Below are positions 38,432 through 46,076 of a DNA stretch of 64,000 nucleotides, one piece after another (positions within the stretch are counted from its first letter, which is position 1; each line of letters opens with the position of its first letter). Source of the DNA: Acidovorax sp. A1169 (GTDB taxonomy: Bacteria > Pseudomonadota > Gammaproteobacteria > Burkholderiales > Burkholderiaceae_C); NCBI RefSeq assembly GCF_030704685.1, contig NZ_JAUZDX010000010.1, positions 62,001 through 126,000 on the forward strand, written 5' to 3'. The translations under genes were made by a program, and so were the position numbers. The notes beneath the pieces are model-generated. The model was not told the origin of the DNA and made no database searches. It was given only the letters and a program-made list of their open reading frames with translations.

Positions 38432-39625
38432 TCAGGGAGATTTGTGGGAGATAAAGCCGGCATCAGCCGGCTTTTCCTTTTTCCCCAGCCGTTCCTCCAT
38501 TTTCGCCTTTTCGCGGCCTCGGTCGGCGCCGTCGATCCACTTCGCGTAGACCGTGAAGAGCATCTTGGCGTTCTTGTGCCCCATCTGCCTGGCGATGTAG
38601 GCCGGGTTCACGCCCGCCATCAAGTTGTTGGCCGCGTAGGTGTGCCGCGTCTGGTAGGCCCGGCGCCAGCGAATGCCCAGGCGCCGCAGGGTGGGGCGCC
38701 AGAAGGTGTCCCGCTGGCTGCGTTCGTCGTGCCAGGCCCGGCCGGTCACGGGGCTCTGGAAGATTTGCCGGCCGAACTCGTGGTCTGCCTCATCGGTGCT
38801 GCCCAGCATGCTCCAGCGCTTCATGTACTCCAGCGCCTCGACCGCCCGCTGCACCAGGTCCACGTCCCGCGTGGCGTAGGTCTTGATGCCCTTCACCTCG
38901 CCGGCCGTGCGGGCACGCGACACACGGATGGTCTGGTTGGTCCAGTCGACATCCCCCCAGCGCAGTTCGATCAGCTCTTCGGGGCGCATGCCCGTGAGGA
39001 AGGCGCACGTGAAGTAGGCCCACACCCGCAGGTCGTAGTTCTTGCGCATGCTTTCCAGCACCTGCTCCATCTGGTCCAGACTGAGCGGGTCAGGGTCGGG
39101 GGCCTGGTGCTTGGTGTTCTCGATGCCCTCCATGGGATCATCGATCTTGAGGTCGCGGCCGGCCAGGGCGAAGACGCCGCGCAGGGGGATCAGGTAGTTG
39201 TTGAGCAGCTTGGGCGAGGCCCAGGGCTGGCTGCCCACCTTGGCAGCCACCACGGCGTGCGTCAGCTTCTCGACCGCCGTCTCGGCGCCGAGCAGGGTCT
39301 TCCACACCTCGAGCGCGTTCCGGTACTGGTCCTGCGTGCGTTTGGCCAACTGGCCCTTCGTCTGCAGGTACAGCGTGCACCACTGGCCGAAGTTGTCGGC
39401 TGCACGCTTCGCCTTCGCCTGGGGGGCATCGGGGAAGTACTCGGCCCACTCGAAGGTGCCGGCTGCAACTGCCCTGCGCACCTGGGCCACCAGCTTCGCG
39501 GCGTACCGCAGATTGGCTGGGGTGGGCGGCAATTTCAGCGCCACCCGCTGCCACTCGCCATCCAGCGTGAAGTTCACCCGGATGGACTTTGCCCGCGGCT
39601 CTACGCCGTCGCCGTCTCGACCCAT
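38432..39625 (-). CDS. int: Prophage tyrosine integrase
   Basis: The 397-residue recombinase has an N-terminal arm-type DNA-binding segment, a SAM-like core-binding domain, and a catalytic domain with Arg in TGMRPEELIELRWGDVDW, RHTYAANNL (R-H-x-x), MGHKN, and the nucleophile Tyr in FTVYAKWIDG. It catalyses integration and excision between attP and the tRNA-Val gene 35 nt away. The gene reads toward the tRNA and overlaps the excisionase by 25 nt. Confidence 0.93.
   Translation of the reverse strand: MGRDGDGVEPRAKSIRVNFTLDGEWQRVALKLPPTPANLRYAAKLVAQVRRAVAAGTFEWAEYFPDAPQAKAKRAADNFGQWCTLYLQTKGQLAKRTQDQYRNALEVWKTLLGAETAVEKLTHAVVAAKVGSQPWASPKLLNNYLIPLRGVFALAGRDLKIDDPMEGIENTKHQAPDPDPLSLDQMEQVLESMRKNYDLRVWAYFTCAFLTGMRPEELIELRWGDVDWTNQTIRVSRARTAGEVKGIKTYATRDVDLVQRAVEALEYMKRWSMLGSTDEADHEFGRQIFQSPVTGRAWHDERSQRDTFWRPTLRRLGIRWRRAYQTRHTYAANNLMAGVNPAYIARQMGHKNAKMLFTVYAKWIDGADRGREKAKMEERLGKKEKPADAGFISHKSP
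38455..38480 (+). terminator. Rho-independent terminator after tRNA-Val
   Basis: A perfect hairpin with arms AGCCGGC (38455-38461) and GCCGGCT (38466-38472), loop ATCA, is followed by TTTTCCTTTTT. It would end rightward tRNA transcription. It overlaps the last codons of the leftward integrase gene. Confidence 0.65.
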
Positions 39626-39843
39626 TTTTCTACCTCTTTCGTGTCAATGAAGATGCTGCCATCGGACTTGCGCCAGTGCCGGCCTTCCAGCCAGACGCCA
39701 CGCTCGATCTTGCGGCGGATCGCCTTCTCGGTCAGGCCCGAAATGGCGGCATAGAGTCGGATGGTGACAAAGCGCGATGCCACTACCTGCACGGCGGGTG
39801 TCATCGGGGCCGCCACCGCTGTCATCGGTAGTGCTGCTCCCAT
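39601..39843 (-). CDS. xis: Excisionase-like DNA-binding protein
   Basis: The 80-residue protein has a winged-helix excisionase core: VTIRLYAAISGLTEKAIRRK, then WLEGRHWRKSDGSIFIDTKE. Excisionases bend DNA to direct integrase toward excision. ATG 39843 has AAAGGAGG in front, lying within the preceding small ORF. It overlaps the integrase start, giving coupled expression. Confidence 0.8.
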   Translation of the reverse strand: MGAALPMTAVAAPMTPAVQVVASRFVTIRLYAAISGLTEKAIRRKIERGVWLEGRHWRKSDGSIFIDTKEVEKWVETATA

Positions 39844-39935
39844 CAAAGGCCTCCTTTCTGCCCCTCGGGCAAATCGTCAAAATCGGGCACGGGTGCGCGC
39901 TTGTCGCGGCGCGTGCGGCTACGTCGGCTGGCCAT
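39843..39935 (-). CDS. Possible 30-residue basic peptide gene
   Basis: A short frame starts at ATG 39935 and gives a very basic N terminus (ASRRSRTRRDKR) and acidic tail (DFDDLPEGQKGGL). Its TGA shares the A of the excisionase ATG, and its start lies 17 nt inside the preceding 274-residue gene. This chain of overlaps suggests it is translated in the leftward operon. No family is recognised. Confidence 0.45.
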   Translation of the reverse strand: MASRRSRTRRDKRAPVPDFDDLPEGQKGGL

Positions 39936-40743
39936 GGGGGGCTCCGAATTGGCAATCGTGTTCGTGATGCAGCGCGCGCGGGCAGCGCTTGTCGCCGCAG
40001 GAGGGACACAGGCTCATGCGCGAGCGATGGCCATCGTTGGCAATAGCGTCGCAGGACTCGCACCAGCATGTTGGCGACCGCATTGCGAAAGCGGCCTGCA
40101 GTGCCTTGAACGGCACGTATGGACCAGCAACCGCCAGGGCTTGCACCTCCACCCCGGGCCACTCCGCCGGGGCGCGCAGCACCCAGTCGTGGTGCTCCTT
40201 TGAGCATGGTGTCCAGGCGGCCTTGGGGCCCATGCGCTCGCGCCATGCGACTGCAGGTGCCGAGGGCTGGGCGCGGGCGGCCTGGGGCAGGTCCGGTGCA
40301 GCGGCCTCGGTGGGGGCGATGGCCCGCAGTCGTGCCAACAATGCACCGCCGTGGTCTTTTTCGACCTGCTGGCCTCTGTAGCCAGGTGCGCCATCACCAG
40401 TGACTGCGCGCATGCCGCGGGCGTCGTTGTACCCAAGGTCATAAGCTGACCGGATGGCATCCTTGACCTCGCGTTCGGCCAGCGCCCCGGCTGCCACTCC
40501 AGTGGTCTCGGTTGATGGGCAGGCGATGGGGCTGAAATCCACCTCCTGAGCCACCTCAGCCGCCGGTCCCGGCGCACCGCGCTTGTCGCGCACGCTGATG
40601 GCCATCTTGTAGTGGCCCATGGCCAGGGGCAGCTTGGGCGCGGTGGCGATGGTCACCACCAGGCCGGCTTGGCCAGCTTCGGCGATGAGGCCAGCGGCCG
40701 CGGCGAGGATGCGCAGGCGCGCGTCAGGTTGTCTTTCGGTCAT
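39919..40743 (-). CDS. Phage protein with C-terminal zinc-ribbon
   Basis: The 274-residue protein has an N-terminal part of DUF-like phage type (ILAAAAGLIAEAGQAGLVVT, LAMGHYKMAISVRDK) and a C-terminal Cys-rich ribbon with CWCESCDAIANDG, CPSCGDKRCP and closing HHEHDC. The middle contains GYNDARGMRAVTGDGAPGYR. It is a likely nucleic-acid or protein-binding accessory protein; function is unknown. It overlaps the upstream 74-residue gene by 20 nt. Confidence 0.65.
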   Translation of the reverse strand: MTERQPDARLRILAAAAGLIAEAGQAGLVVTIATAPKLPLAMGHYKMAISVRDKRGAPGPAAEVAQEVDFSPIACPSTETTGVAAGALAEREVKDAIRSAYDLGYNDARGMRAVTGDGAPGYRGQQVEKDHGGALLARLRAIAPTEAAAPDLPQAARAQPSAPAVAWRERMGPKAAWTPCSKEHHDWVLRAPAEWPGVEVQALAVAGPYVPFKALQAAFAMRSPTCWCESCDAIANDGHRSRMSLCPSCGDKRCPRALHHEHDCQFGAPHGQPT

Positions 40744-40948
40744 GGCTCTTGAGTCGTTGGGCCCGCGCCGCCCACAGGAAGTGGGGCGGGTCGCCGGCCT
40801 GGTTGTAGGTGTCCCAGAGCGCCAGCCCCTCGGGGCAGCGCTGCTGGGTGGGGGAGGCCGCGCGGGCTGCTTGGCATTGCCCGCATGCGGCGTGGTGGGA
40901 GTAGTACGCCTGGCGGGCGGCTGGCCAGGTTGTGGCCGAGGCGGTCAC
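40724..40948 (-). CDS. Small Cys-containing phage protein
   Basis: The 74-residue product has a CGQCQAA motif and a later Cys in QQRCPEGLALWDTY, resembling short zinc-knuckle phage proteins that are encoded in early arms. It ends in basic KSHDRKTT and overlaps the next gene. Function is unknown. Confidence 0.6.
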   Translation of the reverse strand: MTASATTWPAARQAYYSHHAACGQCQAARAASPTQQRCPEGLALWDTYNQAGDPPHFLWAARAQRLKSHDRKTT

Positions 40949-40950
40949 GG

Positions 40951-41217
40951 TCAGTGGAAGCCAGCGGTCTGGTCGACCTCGAACAACTCGGGCATCCCTC
41001 GGCGCTTTGCCTCGTCGCGAAGTGCCCCGGCGTTCAGGCGCAGGTCGACCAGCATGTCCTGAGCAATCTCTTCCGTGCAGCCATGGGCCAGCAAGAAGCT
41101 GATCGCGTGGATAGATCCCTGCTGCACCAGCATCTGGGCCTGCAGCTGCCCGTTGGGCATTGCGCGAATCTCTGCCTCGAAGGCGCTGGCGTCGGCCAGC
41201 AGCTCAATGTCAGCCAT
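40951..41217 (-). CDS. Small acidic phage protein
   Basis: The 88-residue product is helical and acidic (EIRAMPNGQLQAQMLVQQGS, CTEEIAQDMLVDLRLNAGAL) without a recognised domain. Its start overlaps the DUF5131 stop by 8 nt, and its stop is 2 nt before the 74-residue gene, so it is operon-embedded. Confidence 0.65.
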   Translation of the reverse strand: MADIELLADASAFEAEIRAMPNGQLQAQMLVQQGSIHAISFLLAHGCTEEIAQDMLVDLRLNAGALRDEAKRRGMPELFEVDQTAGFH

Positions 41218-42319
41218 TGGCGGCCTCCTGCACAGCTGTGGGGAACCCGTCCCAGGTGCGACCGTCGAGCAGGCGGCCGGCTGCCTTCTTGCCGACCTTG
41301 TGCATGATGGTCACGGGGAAACCGTCTGCATCCCTGGCCCTGGCCATGTCGCCGCCGTTGCGTAGCTCCCGGCCGTGAACATCCAGGCAGATACCGCCCT
41401 GCACCCAGGTTTGGGCCTTGTTCACCCATTCCTGGAAGTTCGTGAACTGGCGGAAAACCGGCTCACCCGTGCTGGTGCTGTAGGCTTGGGTGTGCCACTC
41501 GCCCCATTGCTTGAAAAGAAACGGAACGCGAGCATCAGTGCACTGATTCCGCAAGTAGCATGGCCATTGTGGGAGCGTGGGCCTCGCACCTGGCCCGCTC
41601 TCTCCGCCCGCGATCACCCAGTCCAACCCGGGGCGGATGGCGCCCTTCTCGTGCTCTTGCAGCTGCTCTGCACCCGGCATGTCCCAGATGCCCCGGCCCT
41701 CGCACACCTCGCATTTGCCATCGGCGGCCAGCTGGCCGGGATGGCGTTCGCAGTGCGGCTGCAGCCAGCGGCGCAGGTTCACTGGGCCCAGCAAGGGTTC
41801 CATGGAGAGAAACCGCACGCGCGCCGGCACGCGCAGCAGCTTTGGGATGTCCCGGTCGGCCTCCTCCTGGTTCACGATGGTGGCGCCCAGCCACACGTTG
41901 TCTGGCAGCCAGCCCGGAATGATGGAGACCATCGCGGGCACGTTGCCGATTCGCTTCGTGAGTAGGAGCCAGTCCAGATTGGGCGTGGCATTGATCAGCG
42001 CAAAAAGATCCTCGCGCCAAAGCAAGTCCACCGCGTTGTCGAACACGTCGGCCAAGCTGGCGCAGAAGACCCGCTGCCGGCGGCCGTGCTGGGCCATGAA
42101 CGCATCGGCCTGGGCGTTCCAACGCTTGGGCAGCTCCCAGTTGCTGGCGCTGGTGCGTCGCCGCGGCGCGCCCGGGCCCCAATTGATGGCCGTGCCACCG
42201 GCGAAGCGCGCGTTGCGCGTCTCGGCGTAGCAGTGGTCGCAGCCTGGGCCGACCTTCTGGCAGCCCTCCCACGGGTTGAAGGTGTGGTCGGTCCATTCGA
42301 TTTTGCTGTTTTCGCTCAT
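41210..42319 (-). CDS. DUF5131 (phage Gp37/Gp68-type) protein
   Basis: The 369-residue protein shows the family start KIEWTDHTFNPWEGCQKVGP with a Cys array GCQKVGPGCDHCYAE, then WLLLTKRIGNV and VWLGATIVNQEEADRDI, ending in a WDGFP motif. The Cx6Cx2C pattern and TIM-barrel-like segments suggest distant kinship with radical SAM proteins, though this is unproven. A second Cys pair CEVCEGRG occurs near residue 210. ATG 42319 is set by the family start. It is divergent from the 104-residue rightward gene. Confidence 0.82.
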   Translation of the reverse strand: MSENSKIEWTDHTFNPWEGCQKVGPGCDHCYAETRNARFAGGTAINWGPGAPRRRTSASNWELPKRWNAQADAFMAQHGRRQRVFCASLADVFDNAVDLLWREDLFALINATPNLDWLLLTKRIGNVPAMVSIIPGWLPDNVWLGATIVNQEEADRDIPKLLRVPARVRFLSMEPLLGPVNLRRWLQPHCERHPGQLAADGKCEVCEGRGIWDMPGAEQLQEHEKGAIRPGLDWVIAGGESGPGARPTLPQWPCYLRNQCTDARVPFLFKQWGEWHTQAYSTSTGEPVFRQFTNFQEWVNKAQTWVQGGICLDVHGRELRNGGDMARARDADGFPVTIMHKVGKKAAGRLLDGRTWDGFPTAVQEAANG

Positions 42320-42347
42320 ACTGATCGTTCCTATAAGGAGTCGAGAG

Positions 42348-42662
42348 ATGTCTAAATTTCTTGCTGCCATGCAGCCGTTCCTGGAGCAGGCTTTTCCCGA
42401 TGGCTCACGCTTCGCAGAAGGCGAGCGGGCAACCATCACGGTCACGATGCCGAAGATCGAACACATGAGCTATGAGAAGCAGGCGCACCTGTTCTTCGAT
42501 CCGCTGGTGATCGAGCAGGTGGTGGGGCCGGAGGGCGATGCGATTGCCGCTGTCGTAGGGAATCACACGTGCAACGTGCTGTCGGCAAAGTTCGCGAGCT
42601 GGCAGGGGAACAATGTGCAAATCCCGGAACTGCACATAGGTCCTGAGGCGCTGGACGCCTAG
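42348..42662 (+). CDS. Small phage protein on the opposite strand
   Basis: The 104-residue protein runs against the surrounding leftward genes. ATG 42348 follows AAGGAG seven bases upstream. The product is mixed alpha/beta (MSKFLAAMQPFLEQAFPDGS, KQAHLFFDPLVIEQVVGPEG) with no known domain. Its stop abuts the stop of the next leftward gene. An insertion-type extra gene (moron) is likely. Confidence 0.65.
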   Translation: MSKFLAAMQPFLEQAFPDGSRFAEGERATITVTMPKIEHMSYEKQAHLFFDPLVIEQVVGPEGDAIAAVVGNHTCNVLSAKFASWQGNNVQIPELHIGPEALDA

Positions 42663-42962
42663 TCAGAAAGGCGGCAGCCCCATCTCCAGCTTGTGCCGCG
42701 CGGCCGCGGCGTCGACGGTCCAGGCCACGGCCGCGCGCGCCTCGCGCTCCAGCTCGTCAAGATCGAGGATGTCATCCATCCAGGCATCTGGATCCTCTTC
42801 TTGATTGCGGGGGTTGCCCGGGTGGGTGCAACTGCCACAGGGCGGCGAGAGGTGGCAACTGCAGTTGCCACCGTCGTAGCTCCTGTCGAAGTCGTCGCGC
42901 TCTCCCTGGGCCTCAGGCGTGAGAACTTTTCCCCGCTGCGGTGGATAGGCGGTGATGGTCAT
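42663..42962 (-). CDS. Small Cys-rich phage protein
   Basis: The 99-residue product has a compact cysteine cluster (GGNCSCHLSPPCGSCTHPG) that could bind zinc and an acidic helical C terminus (DAWMDDILDLDELEREARAA). Its ATG overlaps the methyltransferase stop (ATGA), so the two are probably co-translated. Function is unknown. Confidence 0.62.
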   Translation of the reverse strand: MTITAYPPQRGKVLTPEAQGERDDFDRSYDGGNCSCHLSPPCGSCTHPGNPRNQEEDPDAWMDDILDLDELEREARAAVAWTVDAAAARHKLEMGLPPF

Positions 42963-44869
42963 GTTGCTCCTGCTACGCTGAGTGCGGTTGCGATGGGGCG
43001 CACCCAGATGGGCTGCGCGTTGAGAAGGAAGGTTTCCCCGGACCAGGCGAGCAGCAGCGTCTCGCCCATGACGTGGCCGATCGCCTCGGCTGCGTCGCTG
43101 GGCACCGCATTGCCGATGCGCTCGCGCCAGGCCTGATCGCTCAGCCCGTCCAGCTCCAACTGCTCCTCCGGGTCCACCAGGGACTGCAGGGCGGCCAGCT
43201 CCAGGGTCGTGAAGGGGCGATGCCAGGTGCCGTCCTCGGCCGTGATGCGGCAGATCAGCTTCTCGGTCGCTGCCGGCATGCGCGGGTCGGCCACGCTCCA
43301 GCGGCCGTTGTCGTGGCCAGCAGCTGCGCTGACCGCTCCGGATGAACCATCCCATGGCACCACGCCGTAGTGCCCGGCGGTGATGTAGCTGTCGCCCTTC
43401 TCGCGCTGCATGCCTGGGCGGGGATCGGCCACGGCAAAGGCGCCTTGGCCCGTGTCGCTGCGTGCGATGACCGTGCCGGCGGGTTCGTTCATGCTGGTCA
43501 CGCGGTATTTGCCTTTTCCCAGGAACCCGGTGGAGGAGCGCGGATCCGCCACGCCCTGGCCGCCTGCGCTCGGGCCGGTGCCGCCCGTGACCGTGCCAGC
43601 CGGTTGGTCCATGCGCACGATGCGGAAGCAGTTGTTGTGCTTAACCTCCATGCGCGGATCCGCCACGGCACCACCGCCGCTGCTTGGGCCATGGCCGCTG
43701 GAGATGGTGCCGGCAGCGTTATCCCAGGGCGTCACGCGGAACACGTTCTTGTGCGTGTCGTCGCCGAAGCCGCGCGGATCGGCCACGCTGTACGCGCCCT
43801 GGCCAGGGCTTTGCTGGCCCGCCACGGTGCCCGTGGGCTCAACCCAGCGGCGCACGCCTAGGGCCTGGCCGTCGTTCCACTTCGCTGACTGGTCGAAACG
43901 TGGGTCGGCGATCGCGAAATTGCCATTGCTCGGGCGGCCCTTGCTGGTGACCGTGCTGCTGGGGCGGCCCCACTCCTGCACGCCCAGCATGCCTCGGTGC
44001 ATCTCGGGAACGATCAGGTAGTCCCGCAGGTTGCCGTCCTCGACCGCCAGTCGGTTCAGCGAGCGCCAGTCGCTGCCGGCCTGCACGAACGCCAGGCGCA
44101 CCCAGGTTTTCCACTGCAGGCTGGGGACGCGGTGCATGGGCCCGGCGCGCAGGTCGCCCGGCAGCAACATGCGGCCCAGCACGTCGCCAACGGCGCGGAG
44201 CGGCTTGCTGTGCGGCTGGTACAGGAAAGACGGCACCTTCTCGACGTGGCGCGCCACCAGCAGGAAGCGCTTGCGGCTCTGGGCCAGGCCCGCCAGGTGC
44301 CCGCAATCGTGCGTCGTCTCGGCCACCGCATAGCCGTAGGCCCGCAGCAGGTCCACGATCTGGTCCAGCAGGTGGCGGCCGCGCGTTGCGATGCGCGGCA
44401 CGTTTTCGAAGATCACCAGCTCGGGCGGGTCGTTGCGCCAGGCCTCGAGCATCAGCCACACGCCGCGCAGCGTCAGGCGGTTCAGGGCCTGGTACTTGGC
44501 GGTCTTGCTCTTGCCCTCGGGCAACAGGCCACTGAAGCCCTTGCACGGTGCCGACAGGAACACGATGTGCGGGCGCTCGCCCCCGGCCGCGCGGTGGATG
44601 TCGGCGGTCGTGGCCTCGCGCCAGTCTGCTGGCGGCTCCTTGTCGTGGAAGTCCACGTACTGGCTGCGGTCGAACATGTCCAGCACGGTGCCGGGCACGC
44701 CGCTCAGACGCCCGAAGTCGCGGATGCCGGCGGCGTCCACGTCCACGCCGCCTATGCAGCGGAACTTCGCCTGCATGTTGCCCACGCGGGGGGATGCCTT
44801 GTTGAAGCCCTTGGCGCCGCCGCCCAGGCCGCAGAACAGGTGGAAGTGGCGGATCTCTACTGGGGTCAT
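42959..44869 (-). CDS. C5-cytosine DNA methyltransferase with internal repeats
   Basis: The 636-residue enzyme has C5-MTase motif I (HLFCGLGGGAKGF), motif IV with catalytic Cys109 (SAPCKGFSG), ENVP near 155 and QSRKRF near 198. Between motif VIII and the C-terminal motifs lies a stretch of about 240 residues with six copies of a unit ending ADPR, each built around P-x-GTV. The C-terminal motif X-like RIGNAVP follows. It should methylate cytosine in phage or host DNA, perhaps to evade restriction. No partner endonuclease is seen. It is preceded by a leftward hairpin with T-tract. Confidence 0.85.
   Translation of the reverse strand: MTPVEIRHFHLFCGLGGGAKGFNKASPRVGNMQAKFRCIGGVDVDAAGIRDFGRLSGVPGTVLDMFDRSQYVDFHDKEPPADWREATTADIHRAAGGERPHIVFLSAPCKGFSGLLPEGKSKTAKYQALNRLTLRGVWLMLEAWRNDPPELVIFENVPRIATRGRHLLDQIVDLLRAYGYAVAETTHDCGHLAGLAQSRKRFLLVARHVEKVPSFLYQPHSKPLRAVGDVLGRMLLPGDLRAGPMHRVPSLQWKTWVRLAFVQAGSDWRSLNRLAVEDGNLRDYLIVPEMHRGMLGVQEWGRPSSTVTSKGRPSNGNFAIADPRFDQSAKWNDGQALGVRRWVEPTGTVAGQQSPGQGAYSVADPRGFGDDTHKNVFRVTPWDNAAGTISSGHGPSSGGGAVADPRMEVKHNNCFRIVRMDQPAGTVTGGTGPSAGGQGVADPRSSTGFLGKGKYRVTSMNEPAGTVIARSDTGQGAFAVADPRPGMQREKGDSYITAGHYGVVPWDGSSGAVSAAAGHDNGRWSVADPRMPAATEKLICRITAEDGTWHRPFTTLELAALQSLVDPEEQLELDGLSDQAWRERIGNAVPSDAAEAIGHVMGETLLLAWSGETFLLNAQPIWVRPIATALSVAGAT
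43267..44002 (-). repeat. Six in-frame ADPR repeats inside the C5 methyltransferase
   Basis: Residues about 290-535 repeat a ~40-residue unit: hydrophobic-R-V...W, P-x-GTV, a Gly/Ser-rich turn, then (A/V)-A-D-P-R. ADPR occurs at residues 321, 363, 403, 441, 481 and 527, so spacings are 42, 40, 38, 40 and 46. The P-x-GTV segment resembles the single PSPTVT-like segment of ordinary C5 enzymes, implying expansion of one element. Confidence 0.75.
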
Positions 44870-44885
44870 GGATGGTCCAGAAATG

Positions 44886-44908
44886 AAAAAACCCGCTTGG
44901 TGCGGGCT
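44886..44908 (-). terminator. Leftward hairpin with U-tract before the C5 methyltransferase gene
   Basis: Read leftward, CCCGC-ACCAA-GCGGG is followed by TTTTTT, 17 nt before the methyltransferase start. It is one of three near-identical elements in this arm. Confidence 0.6.
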
Positions 44909-44925
44909 GGGTGAGGGGATACGAT
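44897..44925 (+). promoter_or_regulatory. Candidate promoter for the rightward membrane-protein gene
   Basis: TTGGTG (44897-44902), 17 bp, TACGAT (44920-44925), 26 nt before the ATG at 44952. It overlaps the leftward hairpin. Confidence 0.45.
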
Positions 44926-44951
44926 CTGGCCCATCAATGTGGAGGGGCGAG

Positions 44952-45539
44952 ATGGATACGAATCAATTGGCGGAGGCATTAGCGCGCGCTGTGGAACTGG
45001 CAAAGCCTGCGCAGGAATACTGTTTGCTCTGGTTTTGGACGGATTGGTGGCCCTTATGCATGACCAAAGCTGAGTGGTCTGGGTGGACGCAGGCCATCTT
45101 CAGCGTGCTGGCGATTTACTTTTCCGTCTATCTGTACAGGAAGCAGTCGGAAGCCGGGCTTGCAAACGAGAGACGCATGAAGTTAGACGCAGCCAAGGAG
45201 GTTCATCTACTCATTGGGGAGTTGACTACTACCCTTGGGGAAGAGGCCAAAACGGTTGAAACCTGGCCGCAGTCATTGCCCTTCAACCGCCAACCTGAGC
45301 GCCTCAGGGCAGCTCTGCCACTGATAGAAAGCATGGCCGGTAAGCCGTTACCCCCAGAATGCATTTGGAGTTTGATGCAGATCAGGACGGCATTCACTGA
45401 TTTGGTCGAGTTAATGGATCGGAACCAGGGCAATATCGTTGCTGGTCATTCGAGAATCCAAATGGCTTTGGACGGCATGCGCCTGCGTGCCACTACAGCG
45501 TCGACCCACGTCTCGGAGTTTGCGAAACAGCTGGGCTAA
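44952..45539 (+). CDS. Single-pass membrane protein, probable moron
   Basis: The 195-residue protein has a short N-terminal cytoplasmic or periplasmic segment, a membrane helix around residues 43-60 ([20 protein letters not shown]) and a helical soluble domain ([20 protein letters not shown]). It runs against the flanking leftward genes, has its own GGAGGGG ribosome site and promoter-like boxes, and its base composition is visibly less GC-rich. This fits a lysogenic-conversion or superinfection-exclusion type gene, but the function is inferred. Its stop overlaps the ssb stop tail to tail. Confidence 0.65.
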   Translation: MDTNQLAEALARAVELAKPAQEYCLLWFWTDWWPLCMTKAEWSGWTQAIFSVLAIYFSVYLYRKQSEAGLANERRMKLDAAKEVHLLIGELTTTLGEEAKTVETWPQSLPFNRQPERLRAALPLIESMAGKPLPPECIWSLMQIRTAFTDLVELMDRNQGNIVAGHSRIQMALDGMRLRATTASTHVSEFAKQLG

Positions 45540-46015
45540 AAAGGTATGTCATCGTCCATGTCGTCGAACCCTGAAGATGCGCGCGGTGGCGGCGCTGGTG
45601 ATCGCGCCGGCGCCGCCGCCTGACGCTGCTGCTGCCGCGGAGCCGGCGCAGGCGCATGCCCCTGCTGGCCGCCATCGTCGCGCGGCCCGCCCAGCATCTG
45701 CATCTGGTCGGCCCTGATCTCGGTGGCGTACCGCTCGGTGCCCTGCTGGTCGGTCCACTTCCGGGTGCGCAAGCTACCCTCCACGTAGACCTGGGAACCC
45801 TTGCGCAGGTACTGGCCGACGATCTCGGCCAGGCGGCCGTTGAAGATGATGCGGTGCCACTCGGTGGCTTCCTTCATCTCCCCGCTCTGCTTGTCCTTCC
45901 ACTTGTCCGTGGTGGCCACGGTGACGCTGGCCACCTGGTCCCCGCTGGGGAAGGTGCGCATCTCGGGATCGCGGCCCAGGTTGCCGACGATGATGACTTT
46001 GTTGACTGATGCCAT
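45536..46015 (-). CDS. ssb: Single-stranded DNA-binding protein
   Basis: The 159-residue protein has an OB-fold ([60 protein letters not shown]), a Pro/Gln-rich linker and the acidic tip DDMDDDIPF that recruits partner enzymes. It coats single strands during phage replication and recombination, fitting with the ERF and exonuclease genes upstream in the same arm. Confidence 0.93.
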   Translation of the reverse strand: MASVNKVIIVGNLGRDPEMRTFPSGDQVASVTVATTDKWKDKQSGEMKEATEWHRIIFNGRLAEIVGQYLRKGSQVYVEGSLRTRKWTDQQGTERYATEIRADQMQMLGGPRDDGGQQGHAPAPAPRQQQRQAAAPARSPAPPPRASSGFDDMDDDIPF

Positions 46016-46076
46016 GGTGCTCTCGGGTTGCCTGCCGCCTCGCGCGGCAGGAGTTGGGGTGGTGATGGGCCGCAGG

